From the NCBI GenBank assembly GCA_031430575.1, contig JANPBT010000023.1:1-64000 (forward strand): DNA of 64,000 nucleotides, given 5' to 3'. Shown piece after piece: positions 27,017 through 35,452 of this stretch (its first letter is position 1; each line of letters begins with the position of its first letter). The notes under the pieces were generated by a model that saw only the letters and a program-made list of their open reading frames with translations, ran no database searches and was not told the DNA's origin. Both the position numbers and the translations under genes were made by a program. The stretch comes from JANMDS01 sp031430575. Its GTDB lineage: Bacteria > Pseudomonadota > Gammaproteobacteria > Burkholderiales > Casimicrobiaceae.

Positions 27017-27844
27017 TTATCCTTTTACGGCACCTTGCGTGAGCCCGGAGACCAAATATTTCTGAAAAATCACCACTAAAATTATGATGGGAATTGTGAT
27101 CGAAACCGCACCCGCAATGCCCTGCATCAATAGTGCCTCGCTCTCGGCCGTAATCGCATTTGCAATCGCCGCGGGCATTGTGGCTTGATCGGTATTGGTG
27201 AGCGCTGAGGAGAGCAAGAAATCGTTGTACGCTAACAAAAACGAGAACAAGCCTGTGGTGATCACTCCGGGCCACATGATGGGAATAATGATCCGGCGAA
27301 AGGCTTGCAAGCGCGTGCATCCATCCACGAGCGCAGCTTCATCAAGCTCTTGTGGAATATTGGCGAAGAAAGCGCGCAGCATCCAAATCGTAAACGGTTG
27401 GTTGATCGCGACCAAAACAAAAATTAACGTAAGCGTGGTGTTGCGCACGCCCAGTGAATCAAAAATGGTGAAGAATGCAGGCAGTAGCGTCGAGTGCGGC
27501 AAGCAACGAAAGATGAGGGCGATCATCAACATCCAAAATCCGATACGGCCTTTGTAGCGTGAGAGCGCGTAGCCCGCAAGGCAACCTACGGTGAGCGATA
27601 TCGTGACTGTGCCAACCGTAACGATTACAGTGTTAAAGAAATTTCTATAGAAACCACGATCAATCCACAGCGCACTGTAGTGCTCGAGGGTAAATGGGGC
27701 GACCCACTTTATCGGAATTGAAAACGCGTCAACATATTGGCGCACAGAAATAATGGCCGTCCACACCACGGGCAAGCTAGCGAGCACTACCCAGATCGTG
27801 AGCACGACGTACGCGAGCCAAGAAAGTGAACGCGCGCGGATCAT
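27017..27844 (-). CDS. Carbohydrate-type ABC transporter permease (CUT1, MalG-like)
   Basis: The ATG at 27844 overlaps the stop of the first permease (ATGA), giving 275 residues; the longer start at 27865 is less likely. Six membrane helices are expected. The ATPase-contacting EAA loop reads ELDEAALVDGCTRLQAFRRIIIPIMWPG. With the partner permease and the binding protein it forms a periplasmic importer of the oligosaccharide/polyol class. No ATPase gene is present in the cluster, so it must borrow one encoded elsewhere. Confidence 0.85.
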   Translation of the reverse strand: MIRARSLSWLAYVVLTIWVVLASLPVVWTAIISVRQYVDAFSIPIKWVAPFTLEHYSALWIDRGFYRNFFNTVIVTVGTVTISLTVGCLAGYALSRYKGRIGFWMLMIALIFRCLPHSTLLPAFFTIFDSLGVRNTTLTLIFVLVAINQPFTIWMLRAFFANIPQELDEAALVDGCTRLQAFRRIIIPIMWPGVITTGLFSFLLAYNDFLLSSALTNTDQATMPAAIANAITAESEALLMQGIAGAVSITIPIIILVVIFQKYLVSGLTQGAVKG

Positions 27845-28833
27845 GTGGGCTGATACTCCTTCCACGTTTTGCGCAGCAGCGGAATGAGAAGCACCGAGAT
27901 ACCAACGATGGTCAACACGGCAGCCGCGCTTGCTTTTGAAGGGTTATCTTCGTTCATCAAAACATGGTAAGTTAGATATTGCACACTTTTAGTGAAAGTG
28001 CCTTGTGTAAGCACGGCCACTGGCTCAAATACACGATAGGCATCCATCACATGTATGAGGGTGATGAATGCGATCAAGGGCATGAGGTGCGGAATCGTGA
28101 CGTAGCGCAAGATTTGCCAACGGTTTGCACCATCGAGATGCGCCGCTTCAACGGCCTCACTCGGCAACGATTGCAGCCCTGCATACAGCACAATAAAAGC
28201 GAAGGGAACGACATGCCACACGCCGTAAAGCACGATGAGCAACCGCGCGCTCCACGCCTCGGCCATCCAGAAAATATTTACGTTAATAAACGTCAGTAAA
28301 TACGGAATCAGCCCGTTGTCTTTAAACAACCACTTGATCGCCAACGCGCCGACCACGGGCGTAATGACGAAAGGGAGCAAGCTTGCGGCAATCCAAAACG
28401 ATTTCAAGCGCTCTACGCTCGCGTTCACGCACAGCGCGAGCAAAAGTCCAAGCGCCAATACGAACGGCGTGGTGACGATGACATAGAAGAGCGTGAATTC
28501 CATTGCACCCCAAAACTCCATCGCTTGAATATCGCGCCAATTACCTGAAGAAATAGCCTTACCCAAGCGTTCGGTGTCGAGTAGCTTTGCGTAGTGCGAG
28601 AGCGATGGCGGCGCGCAGATCGTCAGCGCTTTGCCGTCGCTCCCGATTTTTGCCTTTATCGTTTTTGTTTCTTGCACGCCAAATGGCGTTTGCTCTTTCA
28701 CCACCACTTCTTGCATGTCTAAGTTGCAGTGCTGTGTTGATAAGTAAAACGTGATCAATAACGGCGCGAGCAACAACCCGAGCAGCAAGCCCAACGATGG
28801 AGAAATGAACGAAAGAAAGGTGGAAAATCGCAT
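27841..28833 (-). CDS. Carbohydrate-type ABC transporter permease (CUT1, MalF-like)
   Basis: A 330-residue permease with an N-terminal helix, a large periplasmic loop (about 35-110) containing CNLDMQEVVVKEQTP and a core of five further helices. The EAA loop is EAVEAAHLDGANRWQILRYVTIPHL. It is coupled to the second permease by a four-base overlap. A single repeat copy lies in the 45-bp gap separating it from the binding-protein gene. Confidence 0.85.
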   Translation of the reverse strand: MRFSTFLSFISPSLGLLLGLLLAPLLITFYLSTQHCNLDMQEVVVKEQTPFGVQETKTIKAKIGSDGKALTICAPPSLSHYAKLLDTERLGKAISSGNWRDIQAMEFWGAMEFTLFYVIVTTPFVLALGLLLALCVNASVERLKSFWIAASLLPFVITPVVGALAIKWLFKDNGLIPYLLTFINVNIFWMAEAWSARLLIVLYGVWHVVPFAFIVLYAGLQSLPSEAVEAAHLDGANRWQILRYVTIPHLMPLIAFITLIHVMDAYRVFEPVAVLTQGTFTKSVQYLTYHVLMNEDNPSKASAAAVLTIVGISVLLIPLLRKTWKEYQPT

Positions 28834-28845
28834 TAAATTATCAAA

Positions 28846-28859
28846 TACCTGCGGCGCAG
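28846..28859 (+). repeat. Single 14-bp repeat copy, intergenic
   Basis: Exact TACCTGCGGCGCAG with flanking AAA...ATT, between the binding-protein stop and the permease start within the operon. No inverted partner is visible, but a weak stem with the following T-rich stretch might attenuate transcription. Confidence 0.85.
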
Positions 28860-28878
28860 ATTGGACCTTTTTTCAAGG

Positions 28879-30147
28879 TTATTTGAGAAATCCTTTCTCT
28901 TTAGCAGCGCTGCTATAGGCTGCTGCTGCACTTTCAAGCGCTTTTTGCATCGATATACGCCCGGTGAGCGCATCGGGGATCACTTTGCCGAGCTCGGCGT
29001 GCGCGAGATTGAAAAAAGGCTCGGTTGGCCAAATGGGCGCGCCTGCTTTTCCCGAAGCCGATACAGCACTTCCAAATCTGCCGGGCTTATAAACAGAGCG
29101 AATCCACACCGCGATGTCGTTGCCTTTCATCGTGGTTTCTTCGTCTAGCGCTTCCATTATCACTTGGAAAATTGCATCGGCGTTGCCACCGTGATTTTTG
29201 GGAATCACCACGCCATCCCACCACAAATGGCTCGCTGGCTTCGCGCCTGCTTTCGCCGCCGGTGCCACAGCAAATTCCATTTTGCCTACGACTTTTGAAG
29301 CTGCCGGATCGTCCATCCGCGCCGCACGCGAAGCCCAAAGCACTCCCATCGCCGCCCGCCCTTGCTGAAATTGGTTCATCACATCATCGGAATTTGAGGC
29401 GAAGGCATTCGGGGTCATGTACGGCATCATGGTTTTCATGAGCGTAAGCGTTTGCAAAGCGATCGCATCGTTAAATGCGGGCTGCGCAGTGCCCGCTTTG
29501 AAGAAGCTGCCGCCAAGTGAGCGATAGATATTGGTGAATTCTGTTGCCACATCAAAGCCTTGCGCAAAGGTTTGTGCAATGGGGAATTCAATGCTTGGTT
29601 CCTTGGCTTTAAGCGCGGTGGCCGCTTGCACCATTTCTGGATAGTTTGTAGGCACTTTGATGCCGTGTTTTTCGAACAAGTCTTTGCGGTAGTAAAGATT
29701 TTGCGCATTCGACATAAACGCAATCGCCATGACTTCGCCGTTCGCTTTCACCAGCATGTTATCTTCAAGCTTATATTTTGATTTGTATTTTTCAACCAAC
29801 TGCGTGAGCGGCAGCAATTGATTTTTGCTCTGCAAATTCGCGTACACGCCCATCGCCACCACGGCTGCATCGAAGGGCGATTTACCGTTTGACGAAAATG
29901 CAGTTTCGATCTCGGTGCGCGCCTGTGGCGTCATCTTAAATTGCACTTTAAGACCTGGCACCGAGCACGATTCCATTTCTTTAGCGATGTGTTGCAACAC
30001 GGGAAAGGCGTTGCCAATGATGTTGATTTCGCCCTTGGCTTCAATGGCGCCACACTTGGCAAACGCTGCCGCGCTCCATAAACCTGCGGCGCAGATTAGG
30101 AGTGCACCGCATGAATTGAGTTTGCTTTTTTTAGACTGCGCGTTCAT
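28879..30147 (-). CDS. Extracellular solute-binding protein, family 1 (sugar-type ABC importer)
   Basis: Start chosen at 30147 because AGAGG precedes it and the signal peptide then begins with a basic N-region (MNAQSKKSK); the hydrophobic core LLICAAGLWSAAAFA is partly encoded by a one-mismatch repeat copy. The mature protein of about 390 residues shows the two-lobed family-1 fold, with EINIIGNAFPVLQHIAKEM, VMAIAFMSNAQNLYYRKDLFEKHGIKVPTNYPEMVQAA and MGVLWASRAARM. It captures the importer substrate in the periplasm; ligand identity cannot be read. Confidence 0.85.
   Translation of the reverse strand: MNAQSKKSKLNSCGALLICAAGLWSAAAFAKCGAIEAKGEINIIGNAFPVLQHIAKEMESCSVPGLKVQFKMTPQARTEIETAFSSNGKSPFDAAVVAMGVYANLQSKNQLLPLTQLVEKYKSKYKLEDNMLVKANGEVMAIAFMSNAQNLYYRKDLFEKHGIKVPTNYPEMVQAATALKAKEPSIEFPIAQTFAQGFDVATEFTNIYRSLGGSFFKAGTAQPAFNDAIALQTLTLMKTMMPYMTPNAFASNSDDVMNQFQQGRAAMGVLWASRAARMDDPAASKVVGKMEFAVAPAAKAGAKPASHLWWDGVVIPKNHGGNADAIFQVIMEALDEETTMKGNDIAVWIRSVYKPGRFGSAVSASGKAGAPIWPTEPFFNLAHAELGKVIPDALTGRISMQKALESAAAAYSSAAKEKGFLK
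30081..30094 (+). repeat. One-mismatch 14-bp repeat in sugar-binding-protein signal peptide
   Basis: AACCTGCGGCGCAG; coded as ICAAGL in the hydrophobic core of the export signal. Confidence 0.65.
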
Positions 30148-30181
30148 CTGCCTCTGCTCCATAATTTTTTGATGAGATCAC

Positions 30182-31141
30182 TTACGCGCTGAGCAACTGC
30201 ATCGCCAACGCAACTTCATCCACCAGCACCCACTCGCGCAAGATGCGTCCATCTCGCCATTGCGCGTGTGAGATGCCCATGATTTCCACTGACCTACCCG
30301 CAGTGCCCAGCGTATCATTGCCAGTAGATAGAGCGTTAACGCGCCAACGCATCGCTACGCGCACTTCCCCGGCTGCGGTAATTTCTTCAATTAAATGTTC
30401 CACTTCAAAATGAGCGCTGGAGAAGCGCTGCGTCAATTCATTCCAAAACGAAACCAATTCGCTCACCCCGTAGCGGTGGGTTTCCGCAGGTGTGATTGCG
30501 TGCACCGCTTCATCAAACACCGCGCCGCAAGTTTGTGCAATATCTCCATTCCAGATCGCCGAGTAGGCGTGCGAATAGGCGCGTGCGAATTCGTCTTGCG
30601 ATACTTGCGGCGTAAACGGAGCAGGCGCAGCGGGCGCTTTGGGTTTGGAGAAGCGTCCGTTTGTTTTTTCAAGCCAACAACGCGCGAGCTCGTTTACCGG
30701 AATGCCGATCGCCTTGGCAATTGCGGATTGATCGCGCACCAGCCATTCATGAGCGATCCGATTGTTGATGCACCAGCAATCGGCAATGGTGCGAACGTGA
30801 ACGCGCTTTCCCGTTGCGGGGCCAAACGCGCCATCACCCAAGTGGGTCATTGGTGAAATGATGCGGTGCGAAGAGTAATAGCCCCGTTCGGGCGTGCCCC
30901 AACCGATGACATCTTCGCAAAGCAATCGCCGATCAGGAAAAGCCACGAGCGTGGCCCGCGTTCCCGTTACGACATCTTCGATTGAGGTAGTGACGCCCGT
31001 AGGGGTTTCGACGACACACGGATCGGTGTAGTAACGGTAAATATCGTCGATCCGACGTTGCTCCCAGATGCGATCAGTAATCACGCGGATATAGTGATCG
31101 AGACTCTTAAACTCCACATCGAAATTAGTGAATGCAATCAC
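30182..31141 (-). CDS. SnoaL-like (NTF2-fold) protein, tandem domains
   Basis: A 319-residue cytoplasmic protein made of two NTF2/SnoaL-like domains (about 10-150 and 185-315), each with the family's helix and curved sheet, for example IDDIYRYYTDPCVVETPTGVTTSIEDVVTGTRATLVAFPDRRLL. Such proteins act as isomerases, cyclases or dehydratases on small hydrophobic substrates. Its start overlaps the lacI stop (ATGA). A second protein with the same architecture is encoded at 34415-35392, implying both act on pathway intermediates. No function is established. Confidence 0.7.
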   Translation of the reverse strand: MIAFTNFDVEFKSLDHYIRVITDRIWEQRRIDDIYRYYTDPCVVETPTGVTTSIEDVVTGTRATLVAFPDRRLLCEDVIGWGTPERGYYSSHRIISPMTHLGDGAFGPATGKRVHVRTIADCWCINNRIAHEWLVRDQSAIAKAIGIPVNELARCWLEKTNGRFSKPKAPAAPAPFTPQVSQDEFARAYSHAYSAIWNGDIAQTCGAVFDEAVHAITPAETHRYGVSELVSFWNELTQRFSSAHFEVEHLIEEITAAGEVRVAMRWRVNALSTGNDTLGTAGRSVEIMGISHAQWRDGRILREWVLVDEVALAMQLLSA

Positions 31142-32190
31142 GCACGCACCCGTTTCGCCACAGACGCACGCGCAATAAGCGTGCAGGCGACGACAACATT
31201 GCGGCTCACGCCCTCGCCCGGTGCGGCAGGTGTCATCAGCAGTTCAACCGTAGCCCGCACCATTTTCTCCACCGATTGCGCCACCGTGGTGAGTTGGTAG
31301 GCGAGCCACGCCGACTGCGGTACGTCGTCGTAGCCAACCACCGAGACGTCCTCCGGGACGCGCAGGTGAAGGGTATAGCGCAGCGTATCAATCACAGCGA
31401 ACGCCATGTGGTCGCTCGCGACCACAATCGCGTCAGGCTTTTTGGCCTCGCCCATGAGTTTTACAACGGCGGCACTTGCCTGCGCTTGCTCGTAGTTGCC
31501 GTTGGCCTTGGCAAAAAGCACCATACCGCCCGTTACGAGGGCTTCGCGCAGCCCATGCTCGCGATCCCGATTGGTTGATGAATCTTCGCGGCCCGAAATG
31601 TAGGCAATGCGCTGATGTCCCGAGGCGATTAACGTCTCGCCTACGAGTTGACCCGCGCGCCGATTGTCGCTGGTTACACTATCGGTGCTCGTGCCATCGG
31701 TAGCCCGGTTAAACATCACAACGGGTATGCCCATATCGGCGCACTGTTTGGCAAGCTTAGAGGCGAGCGTAGCCGAGGCGATAACCACGCCATCAAGTTG
31801 ATAAGAGAGGATTTCGTTGAACGCAGAATCGGAATCTTGCTTGTCGGCCAAAAAAAGCATGGTGTGTTTGCCTTGCAACTGCAACGCACGGGAAAGTTGC
31901 TCGACCACCACGGGATAAAGCTGATTTTCAAAGGTAGACAACACGATACCGATGATGTTGGATTGGCGGGTGGAAAGCGTACGCGCAATCGCGTTTGGAC
32001 GATAGGAGAGCTCTCGGGCTGCTCGCATCACTTTTTTGCGCGTTTCATCCGACACCGAAGTGCCAACAGAAAAGGTGCGGCTTACCGCCGATTGGGAAAC
32101 TCCAGCGCGCGCCGCCACGTCAATTGAAGTGACTGCGCGTTTGGTCGAGTCTGCGGCTGTGGCGACTTTATCTGCCATCGGGCGCGTCAT
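31138..32190 (-). CDS. LacI-family transcriptional regulator
   Basis: The ATG at 32190 overlaps the preceding SDR stop (ATGA); the 80 codons upstream in the open frame lie inside the SDR gene and are rejected. The 350-residue protein has the LacI HTH and hinge (TSIDVAARAGVSQSAVSRTFSVGTSVSDETRKKVMRAARELSYRPNAIARTLSTRQSN) and a periplasmic-binding-like effector domain ending RVPEDVSVVGYDDVPQSAWLAYQLTTV. It sits inside the catabolic operon, so it likely autoregulates it via the palindromes at 34309-34324 and 38212-38227. Confidence 0.92.
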   Translation of the reverse strand: MTRPMADKVATAADSTKRAVTSIDVAARAGVSQSAVSRTFSVGTSVSDETRKKVMRAARELSYRPNAIARTLSTRQSNIIGIVLSTFENQLYPVVVEQLSRALQLQGKHTMLFLADKQDSDSAFNEILSYQLDGVVIASATLASKLAKQCADMGIPVVMFNRATDGTSTDSVTSDNRRAGQLVGETLIASGHQRIAYISGREDSSTNRDREHGLREALVTGGMVLFAKANGNYEQAQASAAVVKLMGEAKKPDAIVVASDHMAFAVIDTLRYTLHLRVPEDVSVVGYDDVPQSAWLAYQLTTVAQSVEKMVRATVELLMTPAAPGEGVSRNVVVACTLIARASVAKRVRA

Positions 32191-32954
32191 TGTGCGGTCC
32201 ACCCTGCATCCACCACGAGCGCTGCGCCGGTCATGAGACTGCTTGCGTTGCTCGCTAAAAATAGTAACGGACCGTCTAGCTCCTCGAGCCGCCCCACCCG
32301 GCATAACGCAGTGCGCTTCACAACAAATTCTAAAAACGCAGGGTCTTCCAACATCGGTTTGGTGAGCGGTGTTTCGATAAACGTGGGGCAGAGGGAATTG
32401 ACCCGAATATTGTGTTCCCCGACTTCCCAAGCCAGGGCTTTAGTGAACCCTTCCATCGCGTGTTTGCTCGCGCAATACACCGTTCGTTGAGGCGAACCAA
32501 CGTGCCCCATTTGCGAGGAAACATTGATAATCGAGCCACCCCGTTTCGCAGCGATCATGCCGCGCACCACATCGCGGGCGACGCGGATCGCTGCGTTGAC
32601 GTTCAGATTCAACACATATTCCATCGACGCATCCGTGGTATCAACCAGCAGCTTAGGCTGGTTGGTGCCTGCGTTGTTAATCAGTACATCGAACGAATCT
32701 TGCTGGTCGACAAATGCGCGAAAACCTGTTGCGTTGGTCACGTCAATTGCATGCGCGGTTGCGAGCCCGCCCTGATCGCTAATTTCGTTTGCTACAAGGC
32801 TAATCTGCTCGGTTGAACGCGCGATTAACGTCACGTGCGCTCCAGCACCTGCCAGCACACGCGCGGCTTGCGCGCCCAATCCGCGACCAGCGCCCGTAAT
32901 TAATGCGCGCTTACCCGCAAGAGAGAATAGATTCTGCGTTGCAGCGGTTTGCAT
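32187..32954 (-). CDS. SDR-family NAD(P)-dependent oxidoreductase
   Basis: A classical 255-residue short-chain dehydrogenase: cofactor loop RALITGAGRGLG, structural NNAG, catalytic Ser in INVSSQMG, YCASK (Tyr-x-x-x-Lys) and C-terminal GAALVVDAGWTAQ. It starts four bases after the HisD-like gene and overlaps lacI, so it is part of the operon. It probably oxidises a secondary alcohol or reduces a ketone in the pathway, next to the HisD-like alcohol oxidation. Confidence 0.9.
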   Translation of the reverse strand: MQTAATQNLFSLAGKRALITGAGRGLGAQAARVLAGAGAHVTLIARSTEQISLVANEISDQGGLATAHAIDVTNATGFRAFVDQQDSFDVLINNAGTNQPKLLVDTTDASMEYVLNLNVNAAIRVARDVVRGMIAAKRGGSIINVSSQMGHVGSPQRTVYCASKHAMEGFTKALAWEVGEHNIRVNSLCPTFIETPLTKPMLEDPAFLEFVVKRTALCRVGRLEELDGPLLFLASNASSLMTGAALVVDAGWTAQ

Positions 32955-32958
32955 TTGG

Positions 32959-34269
32959 CTAGGCAGAGACCGGCGCGTACCACGCTACATCGCGCTTGCC
33001 ATATTTGCGTACACGCAAATTTGCTTGCTCCCCGTGGCCAGCAAAATTTTCCATGTGACATAAACGGGAACACACCGCACCAATTTCAGCGGAAGCGGCA
33101 TCGGTCAACACGCGTTGATAGGTGCAGGTCTTGAGAAATTTACCCACCCACAAACCACCGGTGTAGCGGGCATTTTTATTAGTAGGTAACGTATGATTCG
33201 TACCGATAACTTTATCGCCAAAGCTCACGTTCGTGCGTGGCCCTAAAAAGAGCGCGCCATAGTTGGTCATGTTGTTCAAAAAGTAATCGGGATCTTGCGT
33301 CATCACTTGTACATGCTCGCTGGCGATTTCATCGGCGACGGTCACCATTTCTTCGTAGCTATCGCACACGATCACCTCACCGTGATCCCGCCACGATAAT
33401 GCCGCGATGTGTGCTGTGGGTAAGATCGCTAACTGCCGCTCCACTTCCAGCATCGTTGCTTTCGCTAGGGCATCCGAGTTGGTCAGCAAAATCGCGGGGG
33501 ACGTCGGGCCATGTTCGGCTTGGCCGAGCAAATCCACTGCGCACATTTCAGCGTCTACGCTTTCATCGGCGATGATGAGCGTCTCGGTTGGTCCGGCGAA
33601 TAGATCGATGCCGACGCGGCCATAAAGCTGGCGCTTTGCCTCGGCCACATACATATTGCCAGGGCCTACGAGCATATCCACGGCCTGAATTGTTTCGGTA
33701 CCTATTGCCATCGCGGCAACAGCTTGAATGCCGCCCAACACCAAGATTTGATCGGCGCCTGCGAAATGCATCGCCGCCACGATTGCCGGGTGCGGTGCAC
33801 CTTGAAACGGCGGCGCAGTCGACACCACATGCGGCACACCCGCGACCTTAGCGGTCAACACGCTCATATGCGCTGATGCGATCAAGGCATACTTTCCGCC
33901 CGGAACGTAACAGCCCGCGGCGTTCACTGGAATATGCTTGTGACCGAGAATAACGCCAGGCAATGTTTCAACTTCAACATCGCGCATGCTTTCGCGCTGA
34001 ATCCGCGCGAAATTGCGAATTTGGGTTTGCGCAAATTTAATATCTTCAATTTCGCGCGGGCTCAGTGCTTTAACCGCTTTCTCAATCGCGTCGGCGCTCA
34101 ACACAAACGATTCGGGCTGCCATTGATCGAATTGCTTTGAGTAATCGCGTACGGCCGCATCACCGCGTTTTGAGATATCGGCAATGATGTTTTCGACCGT
34201 CGCCCGAACTTTGGCGTCCGCTTGGGCAATTTCACCGGCGTCTTTGCCGCGCTTCAAATATTTAGCCAT
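32959..34269 (-). CDS. Histidinol-dehydrogenase-family oxidoreductase (HpsN-like)
   Basis: A 436-residue zinc- and NAD-dependent dehydrogenase of the HisD superfamily. Visible motifs are PVNAAGCYVPGGKYALIASAHMS, AAMAIGTETI, VDMLVGPGNMYVAEAKRQLYG, DLLGQAEHGPTSPAILL (zinc ligands Q and H), IGTNHTLPT (catalytic His) and the C-terminal H-E-Q-A-N. The context is catabolic, not histidine synthesis, and it resembles the sulfopropanediol 3-dehydrogenase (HpsN) branch that oxidises primary alcohols to acids in four electrons. A GAGGC lies before the ATG. It is the first gene of the operon; a LacI-type palindrome lies 40 bp upstream. Confidence 0.8.
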   Translation of the reverse strand: MAKYLKRGKDAGEIAQADAKVRATVENIIADISKRGDAAVRDYSKQFDQWQPESFVLSADAIEKAVKALSPREIEDIKFAQTQIRNFARIQRESMRDVEVETLPGVILGHKHIPVNAAGCYVPGGKYALIASAHMSVLTAKVAGVPHVVSTAPPFQGAPHPAIVAAMHFAGADQILVLGGIQAVAAMAIGTETIQAVDMLVGPGNMYVAEAKRQLYGRVGIDLFAGPTETLIIADESVDAEMCAVDLLGQAEHGPTSPAILLTNSDALAKATMLEVERQLAILPTAHIAALSWRDHGEVIVCDSYEEMVTVADEIASEHVQVMTQDPDYFLNNMTNYGALFLGPRTNVSFGDKVIGTNHTLPTNKNARYTGGLWVGKFLKTCTYQRVLTDAASAEIGAVCSRLCHMENFAGHGEQANLRVRKYGKRDVAWYAPVSA

Positions 34270-34308
34270 CTTGATTGCCTCTTTTACTTACATCCCTAAC
34301 CCAGAATT

Positions 34309-34324
34309 TAGCATACGTATGCAA
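34309..34324 (-). promoter_or_regulatory. Candidate LacI operator upstream of catabolic operon
   Basis: TAGCATACGTATGCAA, a near-perfect palindrome with core GCATACGTATGC, lies 40 bp before the HisD-like ATG. A candidate -35 TTGACG (minus strand, 34342-34347) is positioned so the operator covers the -10 area. The same motif recurs before the TonB receptor gene. Confidence 0.75.
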
Positions 34325-34349
34325 AAAAAGTGCATAAAAAGCGTCAAAA

Positions 34350-34363
34350 CTGCACCGCAGGTA
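34350..34363 (+). repeat. One-mismatch copy of the 14-bp repeat
   Basis: CTGCACCGCAGGTA differs at one base from the repeat (reverse orientation). It lies upstream of the operon's candidate -35 element, between the operon promoter and the SnoaL-like gene at 34415. Confidence 0.6.
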
Positions 34364-34414
34364 TAGTCGTTTTCAGAGCGATGTGATGAAGAAAGCGCGA
34401 TTTACGCTTCGCAA

Positions 34415-35392
34415 CTACCTCGCACCGAGAACATCCACGCCCATTTGCGAAAGCAGCTCGAGCTGATCGATCATCACCCAATTTTCGCGCAGCAACGCAT
34501 CGTCCCTTCGCCAAAGATCCATCACACGCATGCTAATGCGGTCATTGGTTGCTGCTGCGCCGAGCCAAGGCGCTCGATGGGTTGCGCGCACCGACGGCCA
34601 GCCGGTTGATGCAACGAACATTCCGTCACCAATCCGGCACTTATGATCCCCACCAACGCGATCCGGGAACGCATCGAGAAACGCCCGTTGATGTACATCT
34701 TGAAAACCTTTGAGCGCCCGACTCGTGCCAATACCACCAGGCCCGTACCACATCATTTCTGGATGCCAGAAGCGCTCCATTGCCATGCTTTCCAACGTTT
34801 TCTGATCATAAGACATTAGGCCTGCAATCATCGCCTCGACGAGCCTCAGGCTTTTCAGCGCGTCAGCTTCATGGCGCTGCGCCACGCTCATGCCCAAGCC
34901 ATTTGGCGGTGCCGGCACGCGATCAGTGAGCCCGCGCGGAGACTTGAGGTTACGTGGAAAGCACTTGGCTTGACGCATCAGATCGAGCAAATCAACGATC
35001 AAAAATATTTCAACAACCTTGCCTTCATGCCACCGCATGTATTCGCCAAATCGCAGCGAAACTGCGCCGCAGGTATTGGCGATACCAAGCCATGGTTTAG
35101 CAAACGTGCCGACCCAATGCCCGTAAGCAACCGTCCAATCGGCTTCTTTAAAGTGGCCACTCAAAATCGTATCGTCGCAGCGCTCTAGATCAGGGAATGA
35201 CGTCCACATCGGATGCAACACCGTCTCCAACACCGCCTGTTTACCGCGCACGGTATTCACCGGATGAAACGCATTCAGAACTACATCATCCGCAAAGCAA
35301 TCAGCAAATGCTGCGGCGCGCGCTGGTGGTGGCGCGGCCATTACCTTGGCAAGGTGGGCGTGAAAGTTGAGCTTGAGATTATGTAAATTCAT
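34415..35392 (-). CDS. SnoaL-like (NTF2-fold) protein, tandem domains
   Basis: From the ATG at 35392 (upstream codons of the open frame lie in the terminator region) the protein is 325 residues, with two NTF2-like domains (about 10-150 and 175-315) such as FADCFADDVVLNAFHPVNTVRGKQAVLETVLHPMWTSFPDLER. It parallels the protein at 30182-31141, suggesting a duplicated or paired step on the same substrate. An exact repeat copy (35062-35075) encodes NTCGAVSLRF in the first domain. It lies between the TonB receptor terminator and the operon promoter. Confidence 0.7.
   Translation of the reverse strand: MNLHNLKLNFHAHLAKVMAAPPPARAAAFADCFADDVVLNAFHPVNTVRGKQAVLETVLHPMWTSFPDLERCDDTILSGHFKEADWTVAYGHWVGTFAKPWLGIANTCGAVSLRFGEYMRWHEGKVVEIFLIVDLLDLMRQAKCFPRNLKSPRGLTDRVPAPPNGLGMSVAQRHEADALKSLRLVEAMIAGLMSYDQKTLESMAMERFWHPEMMWYGPGGIGTSRALKGFQDVHQRAFLDAFPDRVGGDHKCRIGDGMFVASTGWPSVRATHRAPWLGAAATNDRISMRVMDLWRRDDALLRENWVMIDQLELLSQMGVDVLGAR
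35062..35075 (-). repeat. 14-bp repeat in second SnoaL-like gene
   Basis: Exact copy read as NTCGAV on the gene strand, in the first NTF2-like domain. Confidence 0.9.
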
Positions 35393-35402
35393 TTCAAAAC
35401 TT

Positions 35403-35434
35403 AAAAAAAGGCTGCCCGCAAATGCATGGCAGCC
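35403..35434 (-). terminator. Intrinsic terminator of TonB receptor gene
   Basis: On the minus strand GGCTGCC and GGCAGCC (plus positions 35428-35434 and 35410-35416) pair around an 11-base loop, followed by seven T. It closes the receptor transcript before the SnoaL-like gene. Confidence 0.85.
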
Positions 35435-35452
35435 CCTCGTGAACACAAAACA

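Noticed and set aside
30599..30614. ACTTGCGGCGTA in the first SnoaL-like gene
   Set aside because: Two or more substitutions; could be a decayed copy but unsupported.
32191..32430. Long N-terminal extension of the LacI regulator
   Set aside because: It lies within the SDR gene in another frame, lacks LacI-like sequence, and an ATGA overlap gives a natural start at 32190.
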